From a virus, in IMG/VR virus record IMGVR_UViG_3300042341_001202, positions 84,228 through 148,227 of that record: DNA of 64,000 nucleotides. One strand, written 5' to 3'. Position 1 is the stretch's first letter. The number at the start of each line of letters is the position of its first letter. The notes below the pieces were generated by a model that was given only the letters and a program-made list of their open reading frames with translations, ran no database searches and had not been told where the DNA came from. This document shows positions 42,449 through 49,948 of the stretch, one piece after another. Position numbers and translations under genes: made by a program.

Positions 42449-43753
42449 ATGAGCATTCGCGCCCACATACAAGATTTTCTTAACCAAGTTGGTAATGAAG
42501 AACCCAATTTGTTTCCTTACATGGCCAACTCAGGTGATTTTGAACCTGGTAAATCCACTGTTTATTATTCTGGTCCCTACTGGGATCAAGATGAAATTGC
42601 CGAAATGATGCACAGCATATTGAAGGGCAAATGGTTGAGCAGTGGTGAAAAGGTTGCTCGCTTTGAAAAGGGTTTTGGCGAAAAGTTCAATCTACCCCAT
42701 AATGTGATGGTAAACAGCGGGAGCTCGGCCAATCTCGCAATGATTGCAGCACTGAAAAAGAGTTTTGGGTGGAGTGACGACAGCGAGATTTTGGTTTGTG
42801 TGTGTGGCTTCCCCACTACTATTGCTCCCATTGTACAAAACAATCTCAAGCCAGTTTTTGTGGACATTGACTTCTCTGATCTCAACTGGGATTTGACACA
42901 ACTGGAGTCAAAAATCACATCAAAAACGGTTGCGGTGTTCAGCAGTCCCGTGTTGGGCAATCCCTATGACTTTGATAGGATTCAAGAGATTGCAGCCCGG
43001 CACAAGCTCCAGCTCATCTCAGACAACTGTGACAGCCTAGGCAGCAAGTGGCGAGGACAGTATCTCACCGACTTCAGTGTGGCAGCATCTTGTAGCTTTT
43101 ATCCAGCACACCATCTCTGCACCATGGAAGGCGGTATGGTGAGCAGCAAGAGTAAAGAGATCGTCACCCTGGCACGGAGCATCAGCTGGTGGGGTCGCGA
43201 CTGCCATTGTGTGGGGGCACAAAATCTCATTCAGTGTGGCATGTGTGGCGAGAGGTTCAAAAAGTGGATCCAAGAGTATGACACGGTCATGGACCACAAA
43301 TATTTGTTCAGCAACATGGGCTATAATCTCAAGCCACTAGACATGCAAGGTGGAGTTGGCTTAGTTCAGCTGAAAAAATGGGAAAAGATACACGCTCTTC
43401 GCCGTATCAACAAAACTCGCATCCAAGATATTTTAGAAACTGTGCCGGGGGTGCGTGTGGTGAATGAGCGAAGAGAAGCCGAGACCAGTTGGTTCGGTGT
43501 GCCTGTGATTTGTGAAAGCAAAGAACAGAAAGAGCACCTTGTGAGCTTCCTAGAGGGAAATAGGATTCAAACCAGAAATTATTTTGCTGGCAATATCCTA
43601 GTGCATCCTGGGTATCGCCATCTCGGTGACTATCGAGATTATTCCAATGCCAACTTGGTGCTCGACCGCGTGTTTTTCCTGGGTTGCAGTCCCACAATCA
43701 CAGAGGGTATGTGCGACTACATCGCTTCAGTGGTGCAGCGAGCCACAAGCTAA
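42449..43753 (+). CDS. rfbH: RfbH-like CDP-4-keto-6-deoxyglucose-3-dehydratase
   Basis: A 434-residue protein of the DegT/DnrJ PLP fold, the same length as RfbH/E1. The PLP-binding Lys is replaced by His in SFYPAHH (about 216-222), the hallmark of the 3-dehydratase branch. A four-cysteine set, RDCHC and QCGMCGERF at about 252-270, corresponds to the [2Fe-2S] ligands of E1. VNSGSSANL is the phosphate loop. The reaction removes the C3 hydroxyl on the way to 3,6-dideoxyhexoses such as those in O antigens. No E3 reductase is seen nearby. Confidence 0.85.
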   Translation: MSIRAHIQDFLNQVGNEEPNLFPYMANSGDFEPGKSTVYYSGPYWDQDEIAEMMHSILKGKWLSSGEKVARFEKGFGEKFNLPHNVMVNSGSSANLAMIAALKKSFGWSDDSEILVCVCGFPTTIAPIVQNNLKPVFVDIDFSDLNWDLTQLESKITSKTVAVFSSPVLGNPYDFDRIQEIAARHKLQLISDNCDSLGSKWRGQYLTDFSVAASCSFYPAHHLCTMEGGMVSSKSKEIVTLARSISWWGRDCHCVGAQNLIQCGMCGERFKKWIQEYDTVMDHKYLFSNMGYNLKPLDMQGGVGLVQLKKWEKIHALRRINKTRIQDILETVPGVRVVNERREAETSWFGVPVICESKEQKEHLVSFLEGNRIQTRNYFAGNILVHPGYRHLGDYRDYSNANLVLDRVFFLGCSPTITEGMCDYIASVVQRATS

Positions 43754-43761
43754 ATCTCCTG

Positions 43762-43789
43762 TTGACATTTTTCCTGAGTCAGCTATTAT
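43762..43789 (+). promoter_or_regulatory. Sigma70-like early promoter
   Basis: TTGACA (43762-43767), a 16-bp spacer and TATTAT (43784-43789). Downstream come ACAGGAGGC and ATG 43813. It marks the switch from the glycan operon to a GC-richer block with its own promoters. Confidence 0.75.
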
Positions 43790-43827
43790 GAGCTCCATAA
43801 CAGGAGGCACATATGCTGACTCAGGAA
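43771..43827 (+). promoter_or_regulatory. Twin operator candidate, 13-bp inverted repeat
   Basis: TTCCTGAGTCAGC (43771-43783) lies in the -35/-10 spacer, and its exact reverse complement GCTGACTCAGGAA (43815-43827) covers the start codon and next codons. Each arm contains the near-palindrome CTGA(G/C)TCAG. The centres are 44 bp (about four helical turns) apart. The left arm is upstream of the expected RNA start, so this is a DNA-level feature. Confidence 0.6.
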
Positions 43828-44172
43828 GCTTTGGTTGAGAGTGGCTACAAGAGGTTTCCTAATCCTCTTCCTTCCCGACTTGATCCAGAGTTCAACCAAT
43901 ACGGGTATCAAAAGCGTGTGTCAGATGAAAAGGGCATTCGTTATTTCATCGATGTGATCCAGTACAACTGGAAGAATGTGCCTGGCTATCCGGGTGCGCA
44001 ACTCACTTATGAGCCGGAAGTGCATCTATACACCAGCGATTGTGCAGCGTTGATTCGGGTCATTGTGCTCAATGACGCGCATTGCGCTAGTGTTGAAGCC
44101 CTTGAAGCATATGTGGATCAACTTTGGCGTCAAACAGGCGCCGGATATTACGAAAGGTTTGGCTATGAGTGA
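43813..44172 (+). CDS. Hypothetical early protein
   Basis: A 119-residue protein with a strong ACAGGAGGC site. It reads as an alpha/beta protein (YGYQKRVSDEKGIRYFIDVIQY, YEPEVHLYTSDCAALIRVIVL, VEALEAYVDQLWRQTG). No family recognised. It is the first gene of the early block, and overlaps the HD-hydrolase start by 8 nt. Confidence 0.7.
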   Translation: MLTQEALVESGYKRFPNPLPSRLDPEFNQYGYQKRVSDEKGIRYFIDVIQYNWKNVPGYPGAQLTYEPEVHLYTSDCAALIRVIVLNDAHCASVEALEAYVDQLWRQTGAGYYERFGYE

Positions 44173-44704
44173 TCTAGTTCACAGTGCAAAGATCTTCTCA
44201 ATTGCTGCTCACTCTGCTGTGGGACAGCGACGCAAGTATTCAGATGCACCTTACTGGACACACTGCGAGCGTGTGGTGGCTACCTTGGACAAGTTCAGCC
44301 AGGCCCCTGTCTCGGATGAGATGCGTGCTGCCGCCTGGCTTCACGACGCAGTTGAGGACACCAATGTGGACCTTGAACTGATTCGTGACCTGTTTGGTAA
44401 CAATGTGTATCACCTCGTGGAGATGCTAACTGATGTTAGTCGGCCTGAAGATGGGAACCGGCGAGCACGCAAAGCTCTAGACCTGGAGCACACCAAGCTA
44501 GCTAGCACAGAGGCTCGGAACATCAAGCTTGCAGATCTTATTGATAATGCTGAGAGTATTGTTGACAATGACCCAGGTTTCGCTGTAGTATGGCTTCGAG
44601 AGAAGCGTGCTCTCCTAGAGGTGCTGGCGGATGCTGATCCAGGTCTATATGCTGAGGCACTTCGTGTATATAAGGAGTGTGATCGGAAACTGAACAAAAA
44701 TTGA
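44165..44704 (+). CDS. MESH1/SpoT-like HD-domain hydrolase
   Basis: A 179-residue protein from ATG 44165. The HD-domain ligands occur in order: AHSAVGQRRKYSDAPYWTHCERV, AAWLHDAVEDTNVDL (the HD pair and the ED), and IKLADLIDNAESI. This is the order in the (p)ppGpp hydrolase domain of SpoT and stand-alone MESH1 proteins. No synthetase or TGS/ACT domain is present. Removing host alarmone during infection is the likely role; other nucleotide substrates such as NADPH are possible. Confidence 0.82.
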   Translation: MSDLVHSAKIFSIAAHSAVGQRRKYSDAPYWTHCERVVATLDKFSQAPVSDEMRAAAWLHDAVEDTNVDLELIRDLFGNNVYHLVEMLTDVSRPEDGNRRARKALDLEHTKLASTEARNIKLADLIDNAESIVDNDPGFAVVWLREKRALLEVLADADPGLYAEALRVYKECDRKLNKN

Positions 44705-44737
44705 TAACTCTTTGAAACGTTTTTGACTGGCAGGGTG

Positions 44738-44766
44738 TTGACAGCACAAAAACTACGCGCTATATA
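44738..44766 (+). promoter_or_regulatory. Sigma70-like early promoter
   Basis: TTGACA (44738-44743), a 17-bp spacer and TATATA (44761-44766), followed by AAAGGAGAG before ATG 44802. Confidence 0.7.
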
Positions 44767-44801
44767 CAGATACACTACAAACACACAAAGGAGAGACTCA
44801 A

Positions 44802-44996
44802 ATGGTAATTTATTCTGCTGAACCTCGTCGGGGCTTTGTGGCCAACATTGGTGATCGAGTTGTGTATGGCGAAGATGAAAACAACCTCCGCGGTGTGGGC
44901 TCAGTGACAGTGAACGAAAAGGGTCGACTGGTGGTAAATGAGCAGCCGCTGGAAACACTGCTTCGCAAATATGGCTACCTGCGCCTAGCAGCCTAA
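44802..44996 (+). CDS. Hypothetical small early protein (64 aa)
   Basis: A 64-residue, beta-rich protein (GFVANIGDRVVYGEDENNLRG, GSVTVNEKGRLVVNEQ) ending in a basic LLRKYGYLRLAA. It has its own promoter and a strong ribosome site. It resembles SH3-like or KOW-like small barrels in spacing, but I cannot assign it. Small early proteins like this often target host enzymes. Confidence 0.65.
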   Translation: MVIYSAEPRRGFVANIGDRVVYGEDENNLRGVGSVTVNEKGRLVVNEQPLETLLRKYGYLRLAA

Positions 44997-45001
44997 ATTT
45001 T

Positions 45002-45036
45002 GTGCGGGAGTCACAATTTGGTGTTGACTCCCGCAC
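45002..45036 (+). promoter_or_regulatory. 12-bp inverted repeat overlapping the ligase -35 box
   Basis: GTGCGGGAGTCA (45002-45013) and TGACTCCCGCAC (45025-45036) pair perfectly around an 11-nt loop. There is no U-run on either strand. The right arm covers the -35 TTGACT of the ligase promoter, so an operator is more likely than a terminator. It shares GAGTCA with the operator candidate at 43.77 kb. Confidence 0.55.
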
Positions 45037-45051
45037 ACACTGCTGTATAGT
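45024..45051 (+). promoter_or_regulatory. Sigma70-like early promoter for DNA ligase
   Basis: TTGACT (45024-45029), 16 bp, TATAGT (45046-45051). ATG 45078 follows a GAGGGAAGAG purine run. Confidence 0.7.
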
Positions 45052-45077
45052 GTGCTGACAAAGAGGGAAGAGAGCGT

Positions 45078-46427
45078 ATGCAAACCGCAGCTGACGTAAT
45101 TGTTGCACTAGAAGCCACCAACAGTCGGCTGGACAAGGAAGCGATTGTTGAGCAGGCTTGGAAGCTGGGCATCACAGACTTTTTTAAAGGTGCAATGCTG
45201 GCGTTTGATGCGCTCGTGACCTTTGGCATCAAGAAGGTTCCGCTTATTGATGATACTGAGCAGGGACCAGCTGCGGGCAGCTACACGTTTGCACACTTCA
45301 AAACTCTCGCAGATGCACTGAAGAATCGCAAGCTTACCGGGCATGATGCTCGTGACGCTGTGTTGGAAGCTGCTGAAAGCTGCAACACGCACGAGTGGAA
45401 CAATTGGTATAGGCGCGTGCTACTCAAGGACTTCAAGTGCGGCCTGAGTGAGACCACCATCAACAAGGTGCTAGGCAAGCTCGGCAAAGACGCCAAAGCT
45501 TACACTGTGCCAGTGTTCACTTGCCAGCTGGCCAAGGACAGTGACGATCACCCCAATGACATGCGGGGCAAGAAGCTGTGCGACTTCAAGCTGGATGGAG
45601 CAAGGTTGCTCACTGTGTTGAACAAGGCTACTGGCGAAGTAATCCAATACAGCCGGAATGGCCACATCAACAATAACTTCCCTCAACTAACTGAGGCGCT
45701 GGCTACACTCTTGCCCCAACTAACTGAAAGCGTTGTGCTGGATGGGGAGGTTGTGTCTGCCAGCTTTCAGGCTATGATGAAGCAGTTCAAGCGCAAGAAG
45801 AACGTTGACACTTCTGATGCACATCTTGCACTGTTTGACATTGTGCCCTTGAGTGCATTTCTCAAGGGCGAATACAAGGTCTCGCAGCGTGATCGTCACC
45901 TCGCACTGTGTGAGCTGGAACCGCTCCTGAAGTCTGCTACCAAGGACCAGGTCAGTGTTGTGCCCAAGGTGGAAATTGACCTAGACACAGAGGAGGGGCA
46001 GGCTCGCCTCAGCGAGTTCAACCGCGAGGCACTTGACAGTGGCGTAGAAGGAATCATGGTGAAGGATCCCGGGGCTCCTTACAAGTGCAAGCGAAGCTCA
46101 AATTGGTTGAAGACAAAACCATTTATTTTTGTAGACCTTGAGGTAACTGCTGTTGTTCCAGGTAAACCTGGCACCAAGTATGAACACACCATGGGTGCTG
46201 TGGAGTTTGGTGGCGAGGATCAAGGACGAGTGATCTCGGTTAGTGTAGGCAGCGGCTGGAGCGACGAGGATCGTGATGTGATCTGGAAGCACCGGAAAAA
46301 GGCAGTTGGGCGTATTGGTGAGATACGAGCAGATCTCATCTCCAAGAGTGAGAACGGTGACACGTATAGCCTGCGCTTTCCTCGCTTTGAGCGTTGGCGT
46401 GGCTGGGCCCCAGGCGAGAAGATCTAA
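45078..46427 (+). CDS. ATP-dependent DNA ligase
   Basis: A 449-residue protein. N-terminal helical domain about 1-160. The adenylation motif is KLDGARLL with the nucleotidylated Lys near 171. Motif III/IIIa is LDGEVV and HLALFDIVP; motif IV EGIMVKD; motif V NWLKTKP. The C-terminal OB fold starts at VDLEVTAVVPG. This is the ATP-dependent family used by T4 and T7 for repair and Okazaki-fragment joining. The TAA shares bases with the next ATG. Confidence 0.92.
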   Translation: MQTAADVIVALEATNSRLDKEAIVEQAWKLGITDFFKGAMLAFDALVTFGIKKVPLIDDTEQGPAAGSYTFAHFKTLADALKNRKLTGHDARDAVLEAAESCNTHEWNNWYRRVLLKDFKCGLSETTINKVLGKLGKDAKAYTVPVFTCQLAKDSDDHPNDMRGKKLCDFKLDGARLLTVLNKATGEVIQYSRNGHINNNFPQLTEALATLLPQLTESVVLDGEVVSASFQAMMKQFKRKKNVDTSDAHLALFDIVPLSAFLKGEYKVSQRDRHLALCELEPLLKSATKDQVSVVPKVEIDLDTEEGQARLSEFNREALDSGVEGIMVKDPGAPYKCKRSSNWLKTKPFIFVDLEVTAVVPGKPGTKYEHTMGAVEFGGEDQGRVISVSVGSGWSDEDRDVIWKHRKKAVGRIGEIRADLISKSENGDTYSLRFPRFERWRGWAPGEKI

Positions 46428-46687
46428 TGAAGTATGAGAAACTGCCCAAGAGCCCAGGCTGGATATTTTTCAGCACTGCAACAAATGCCAAGGAAAGGCG
46501 TGCTGAGCTCAAGCCCATTATGGTGCTATGCAAGAGTACCCTGGGACGCAGCCATGGACCCCACAATCAAGGCAGTCGGTGGTATTACTGCCATGCTCGC
46601 AGTCCCAACGGCTGGCTCAACAATAGAGACAGTGTGGTGATCGTGGACCCTGGCGTGGCTGCCCAGGTTATTTTGACATTTTTCTGA
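46427..46687 (+). CDS. Hypothetical small protein
   Basis: An 86-residue protein starting in the ligase stop (TAATG). It begins MKYEKLPKSPGWIFFSTATN and has YYCHARSPNGWLNNRDSVVIV; basic, no recognised family. Its coupling suggests co-expression with ligase. Confidence 0.65.
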   Translation: MKYEKLPKSPGWIFFSTATNAKERRAELKPIMVLCKSTLGRSHGPHNQGSRWYYCHARSPNGWLNNRDSVVIVDPGVAAQVILTFF

Positions 46688-46703
46688 AAAAGGAAACCCA
46701 GAG

Positions 46704-47102
46704 ATGCTACTAGCTACCCTGCCCAACTTCCTGCTGTATTTTGGCAGCAGCCTTGTGATGATTGTCATCAGCCTCTACATCTACATCCGGATCACGCCCT
46801 ATGATGAGATCCAACTCATCCGAGAAGGGAACACAGCCGCAGCACTGAGTTTTGCTGGCACCCTGCTGGGCATGACAGTAGCTATGGCCTCTGTGATCAT
46901 CTACAGCACTGGTTGGCTTGACAAGGTCATTTGGTGTGCTGTGGCACTGGCTATGCAACTCCTAATGTGGGAGATCATGAACTGGGTGTTTGGCAACCTA
47001 CAGCGCAGTATTGCAGTTGACCGCTGCATGGCTGATGCAATCATGTTGGGTACCAGCAGCCTGGCTGTTGGTATCCTACAGGCAGCCTGCTTCACCTACT
47101 AA
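46704..47102 (+). CDS. DUF350 (YjfL-like) membrane protein
   Basis: A 132-residue, very hydrophobic protein with four predicted membrane spans (about 4-27, 44-66, 74-94, 108-130). The second reads NTAAALSFAGTLLGMTVAMASVI, the conserved polar-small helix of DUF350, and IMNWVFGNLQ follows. YjfL in E. coli is next to YjfM (a YgiB relative) and YjfC (a YgiC relative). Here the next two genes are YgiB- and YgiC-like. Function of DUF350 is unknown; a membrane partner for the ATP-grasp enzyme is inferred. Confidence 0.8.
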   Translation: MLLATLPNFLLYFGSSLVMIVISLYIYIRITPYDEIQLIREGNTAAALSFAGTLLGMTVAMASVIIYSTGWLDKVIWCAVALAMQLLMWEIMNWVFGNLQRSIAVDRCMADAIMLGTSSLAVGILQAACFTY

Positions 47103-47104
47103 GC

Positions 47105-47132
47105 TTGACACTTTCCTTAAACCTGCTATAGT
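47105..47132 (+). promoter_or_regulatory. Sigma70-like early promoter for the YgiB-like gene
   Basis: TTGACA (47105-47110), 16 bp, TATAGT (47127-47132), then GCAGGAGAC and ATG 47150. The -35 begins 2 bp after the DUF350 stop. Confidence 0.75.
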
Positions 47133-47149
47133 CCTCGCAGGAGACACAC

Positions 47150-47866
47150 ATGCGACACAGTCAAAAAATTGCTCTAGTGCTGTTGGGCTCAGTAAGCGCC
47201 ATCAGCCTCACAGCTTGTGATGACAAGCCCAAGGATGGTGATCCCATCTACGAGAGTGCTGACCAATGCAAGAGCATGGGAGGCACAAATTGTGATGATC
47301 GCTGGTACAAGGCCATGAGCGATCATGTGTCTACAGCGCCGAAATACAATGACGAGCAAAGCTGTATTGCTCGTGGACACGAGCGTTGCACGTCGGTAAC
47401 TGGACCGGGAAATTCGGGCAACATTTGGCTACCAGCCATGGTTGGCTTCATGGCAGGACGCATGACAGCAGATACTCGGCCGGTTTACTTTCAAGGCTAC
47501 AACAGCCCTACAAATGCCCGAGAGCGCGAAGATCGTCGAGTGATGGCTGGTGGTTACCACGGCGGCGGTGGGGCCACTACACCAGTTATGGTAGGAAACT
47601 ACTACGGAGGCGGCTCGAGTTATGACAGCGGGCGCTTGGGCAGTGGCATGAACCAGGGCGCAGCCCGCGCTGGATGGAATGTAAAGCCCGCCTCTCCAGG
47701 TGCTCCGGCTGCAAGCAGTGCAGGCACAGTGGCCCGGACTATGCCCACCTCTGTAAGCCGCGCGAGTGTCCCCTCTAGTGGCTCAAGTGCTGTGAGCACC
47801 AGCAGTGCTAGCCGCGGTGGATTTGGTGGTAGTGGTGCTGGTATGGGCAGCTCGGGCGGCGGTTGA
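47150..47866 (+). CDS. ygiB: YgiB/YjfM-like (DUF1190) lipoprotein
   Basis: A 238-residue protein. A signal peptide ends in a lipobox (SAISLTAC, Cys about 23). The DUF1190 body follows: YESADQCKSMGG, TAPKYNDEQSCIARGHERC, and NIWLPAMVGFMAGRM. A long Gly/Ser tail ends RGGFGGSGAGMGSSGGG. These match E. coli YgiB block by block, including TAPKY, W-P-x-M-x-G-x-M-x-G-R and the RGGFG tail. It probably sits in the envelope as a lipid-anchored partner of the YgiC-like enzyme encoded next. Confidence 0.85.
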   Translation: MRHSQKIALVLLGSVSAISLTACDDKPKDGDPIYESADQCKSMGGTNCDDRWYKAMSDHVSTAPKYNDEQSCIARGHERCTSVTGPGNSGNIWLPAMVGFMAGRMTADTRPVYFQGYNSPTNAREREDRRVMAGGYHGGGGATTPVMVGNYYGGGSSYDSGRLGSGMNQGAARAGWNVKPASPGAPAASSAGTVARTMPTSVSRASVPSSGSSAVSTSSASRGGFGGSGAGMGSSGGG

Positions 47867-47890
47867 CAAACCCAAAAATTCTGCTACAGT
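47863..47890 (+). promoter_or_regulatory. Sigma70-like early promoter for the YgiC-like gene
   Basis: TTGACA (47863-47868) overlaps the ygiB-like stop; 16-bp spacer; TACAGT (47885-47890); GAAGGAGAC before ATG 47913. Each cassette gene thus has the same promoter/ribosome-site style. Confidence 0.7.
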
Positions 47891-47912
47891 AAGGCTCAGA
47901 AGGAGACATCAT

Positions 47913-49064
47913 ATGCGACGTCACACAATGCAGGCCCGTCCCAACTGGCGCGAGCGTGCCGAGGAAGTGGGCTTCACGTTTCACACAAGTGGCAACCCCA
48001 GCACTGGTGGAGATGGCACCTACTGGGACGAGACTGTGGCCTACGAGTTCACCAGTGCCGAGATTGATGAGCTGGAAGCTGCTACCGAAGAGGTGCATGC
48101 TCGCTGCCTCGATGCTGTGGACCGAGTGTTCAATGACCGTGAGCTGATGACGCGCATGGGCATCCCAGCTGACTATCACGACTACATCCAGTGGAGTTGG
48201 GCACGGAACGACCCATCACTCTATGGGCGATTTGACTTCGCCTATGACGGCAAGGGTCCGCCCAAGATGCTGGAATACAACGCTGACACGCCCACTATGG
48301 TGATTGAGTCGGCTATGATGCAGTGGTTTTGGCTACAGGACGAGCGCCGTGGCGCAGATCAGTTCAACAGCCTACATGAGCGCCTCGTGGAGCGATTTAC
48401 TGAGATTCGCGTGCTCATGCCACCGGGTGAGCCCTTTTACTTTGCTGGCTTTGGGGACAATGAGGAAGAGCGGCAGACTTGTGTGTATCTTCAGGACCTG
48501 GCCACACAGGCTGGCCTTGATGCACGCTTCATCAACCTAGGCGACATTGGCTGGCTCAACAATCAGTTTGTGGACCTGGAAGATCGCCCCATCAAGTATT
48601 GGTTCAAGCTGTATCCGTGGGAGTGGATGTTCTCGGATGAGTTTGGCCAGCACACAAGGAATGATGTCAGCGGCATCATTGAACCCATCTGGAAGTGCAT
48701 ACTGAGCAACAAAGGCATTCTGCCTGTGCTCCACGAGATGTTCCCGGATCACCCCAACATTCTGCCTGCCTACTGGACCTCAACAGAAGCTGGTGGCAGC
48801 GACTACGTGGCTAAGCCCATGCTCAGCCGTGAGGGTGCCAACATCAGTATTGTGAGCAATGGACGCGAGGTAGCGAGCACTGCGGGCAAGTATCACGGGC
48901 ACCGGATCTACCAACAGCGGGCGCGACTGTTCCAGCAAGATGGCCATCATGCTGTGATTGGCAGTTGGGTGGTGGGAGACAAGCCAGCTGGGCTCATCAT
49001 TCGAGACAGTGCCCGAGAGATTGTGCAGGACACCAGCCGCGTGGTGCCACATTGGTTTCTGTGA
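47913..49064 (+). CDS. ygiC: YgiC/YjfC-like ATP-grasp ligase (glutathionylspermidine-synthase family)
   Basis: A 383-residue protein from ATG 47913, close to E. coli YgiC in length. It matches throughout: RPNWRERAEEVGFTFH, PSLYGRFDFAYDG, LEYNADTPT, SDQFNSLHERL-equivalent, FKLYPWEWM, ISNKGILPVLHEMFPDHPN, VAKPMLSREGANISI, VIGSWVVGDKPAG and QDTSRVVPH. The family has the ATP-grasp synthetase fold of glutathionylspermidine synthase but lacks its amidase half. The true substrate of YgiC is unknown; a peptide or polyamine ligation is assumed. GC is visibly above the rest of the window. Confidence 0.9.
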   Translation: MRRHTMQARPNWRERAEEVGFTFHTSGNPSTGGDGTYWDETVAYEFTSAEIDELEAATEEVHARCLDAVDRVFNDRELMTRMGIPADYHDYIQWSWARNDPSLYGRFDFAYDGKGPPKMLEYNADTPTMVIESAMMQWFWLQDERRGADQFNSLHERLVERFTEIRVLMPPGEPFYFAGFGDNEEERQTCVYLQDLATQAGLDARFINLGDIGWLNNQFVDLEDRPIKYWFKLYPWEWMFSDEFGQHTRNDVSGIIEPIWKCILSNKGILPVLHEMFPDHPNILPAYWTSTEAGGSDYVAKPMLSREGANISIVSNGREVASTAGKYHGHRIYQQRARLFQQDGHHAVIGSWVVGDKPAGLIIRDSAREIVQDTSRVVPHWFL

Positions 49065-49321
49065 GGGACTGGTTTGCACCAATTGGGACAGACATCAGCA
49101 AGTGGCGGAAACTGCCTCCGAACCAAAGAGTCTCTAGCAATAATCTATTGGCTGCTGGTTATCCGTATGTTCTGGTTCAAAATTCACAGAGTAATAAATG
49201 GAGTGAGATTCACGCATGGTGCCAAAATGTTTTGGGACAAGACAACTACACCTGGACTGGTGATGTGTTTTGGTTCCTCACAGAAGATGATGCAGTAAAA
49301 TTCTCACTTGTGTGGGGCTAA
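49061..49321 (+). CDS. W/F-motif small protein, copy 1
   Basis: GTG 49061 overlaps the YgiC-like stop (GTGA); 86 residues. N-terminal: DISKWRKLPPNQRVSSNNL, then AGYPYVLVQNSQSNKWSEIH, AWCQNVLGQDNYTW. The C-terminal signature is TGDVFWFLTEDDAVKFSLVW. Copy 2 shares the whole plan and has the same last 20 residues. Function unknown. Confidence 0.7.
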   Translation: MRDWFAPIGTDISKWRKLPPNQRVSSNNLLAAGYPYVLVQNSQSNKWSEIHAWCQNVLGQDNYTWTGDVFWFLTEDDAVKFSLVWG

Positions 49322-49401
49322 CATGGAAAAAAACATTGGTTTTCCTAGTTGACATTGATATTCGAGTTACCATATGGCCCTATCTTTCAGCAGAGACGCC
49401 C

Positions 49402-49638
49402 ATGTTTGATATAACAAAATGGACTCGGCTTCCTAAAGACAGAATTGTGTACGGCAAAGATCTTCAGGACGCCGAGTATCCTTTTGTCTACACGTCAAAA
49501 GAACATTTTGGCAAGTGGCAGGAGATACATCAATGGTGCAACACTGTGATTGGCGCTGACAGATACACTTGGACCGGTGATGTGTTTTGGTTTCTCACGG
49601 AAGATGATGCTGTGAAATTCTCATTGGTATGGGGGTAG
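49402..49638 (+). CDS. W/F-motif small protein, copy 2
   Basis: ATG 49402 is chosen; a frame extension to 49312 exists but lacks similarity to copy 1. 78 residues: FDITKWTRLPKDRIVYGKDL, AEYPFVYTSKEHFGKWQEIH, QWCNTVIGADRYTW, and the same C-terminal signature as copy 1. A weak promoter (TTGACA 49349-49354, 16 bp, CATATG) lies upstream. Confidence 0.7.
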   Translation: MFDITKWTRLPKDRIVYGKDLQDAEYPFVYTSKEHFGKWQEIHQWCNTVIGADRYTWTGDVFWFLTEDDAVKFSLVWG

Positions 49639-49639
49639 C

Positions 49640-49948
49640 ATGAAAATCCAAAGAAGTATTGATGGCTACGAGCGCAAAGACCTCTTGCAATATGTGTTTG
49701 CTTACTGTGTGAGTATTGAACAGGATATCCTCAACAGCGCCAAATTGCAAGAAATGCAGGCCTGGTGTGAAAAAGAGCTCTGTGAAGAAAGAGCAGGCAA
49801 CATCATCCAGGAGGCAATGTGGGGCTGGTTGGACTACTTTGAAGGAGATTGGTGTTTCATTTACGATGATCTCCACGACAATGGCGACTGGGTGTTTTGG
49901 TTCGCCAACAAAAGCGACATGACTAGGTTTCAACTCACATGGCTATAA
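49640..49948 (+). CDS. W/F-motif small protein, copy 3
   Basis: A 102-residue protein starting 1 nt after copy 2. It has AWCEKELCEERAGNIIQEA and ends DWVFWFANKSDMTRFQLTW, a divergent version of the family signature. It is acidic and Trp-rich. Overlaps copy 4 by 10 nt. Confidence 0.7.
   Translation: MKIQRSIDGYERKDLLQYVFAYCVSIEQDILNSAKLQEMQAWCEKELCEERAGNIIQEAMWGWLDYFEGDWCFIYDDLHDNGDWVFWFANKSDMTRFQLTWL

Noticed and set aside
45002-45036. Intrinsic terminator for the 44802 gene
   Set aside because: The stem is perfect but there is no T-run on either strand, and it overlaps a promoter.
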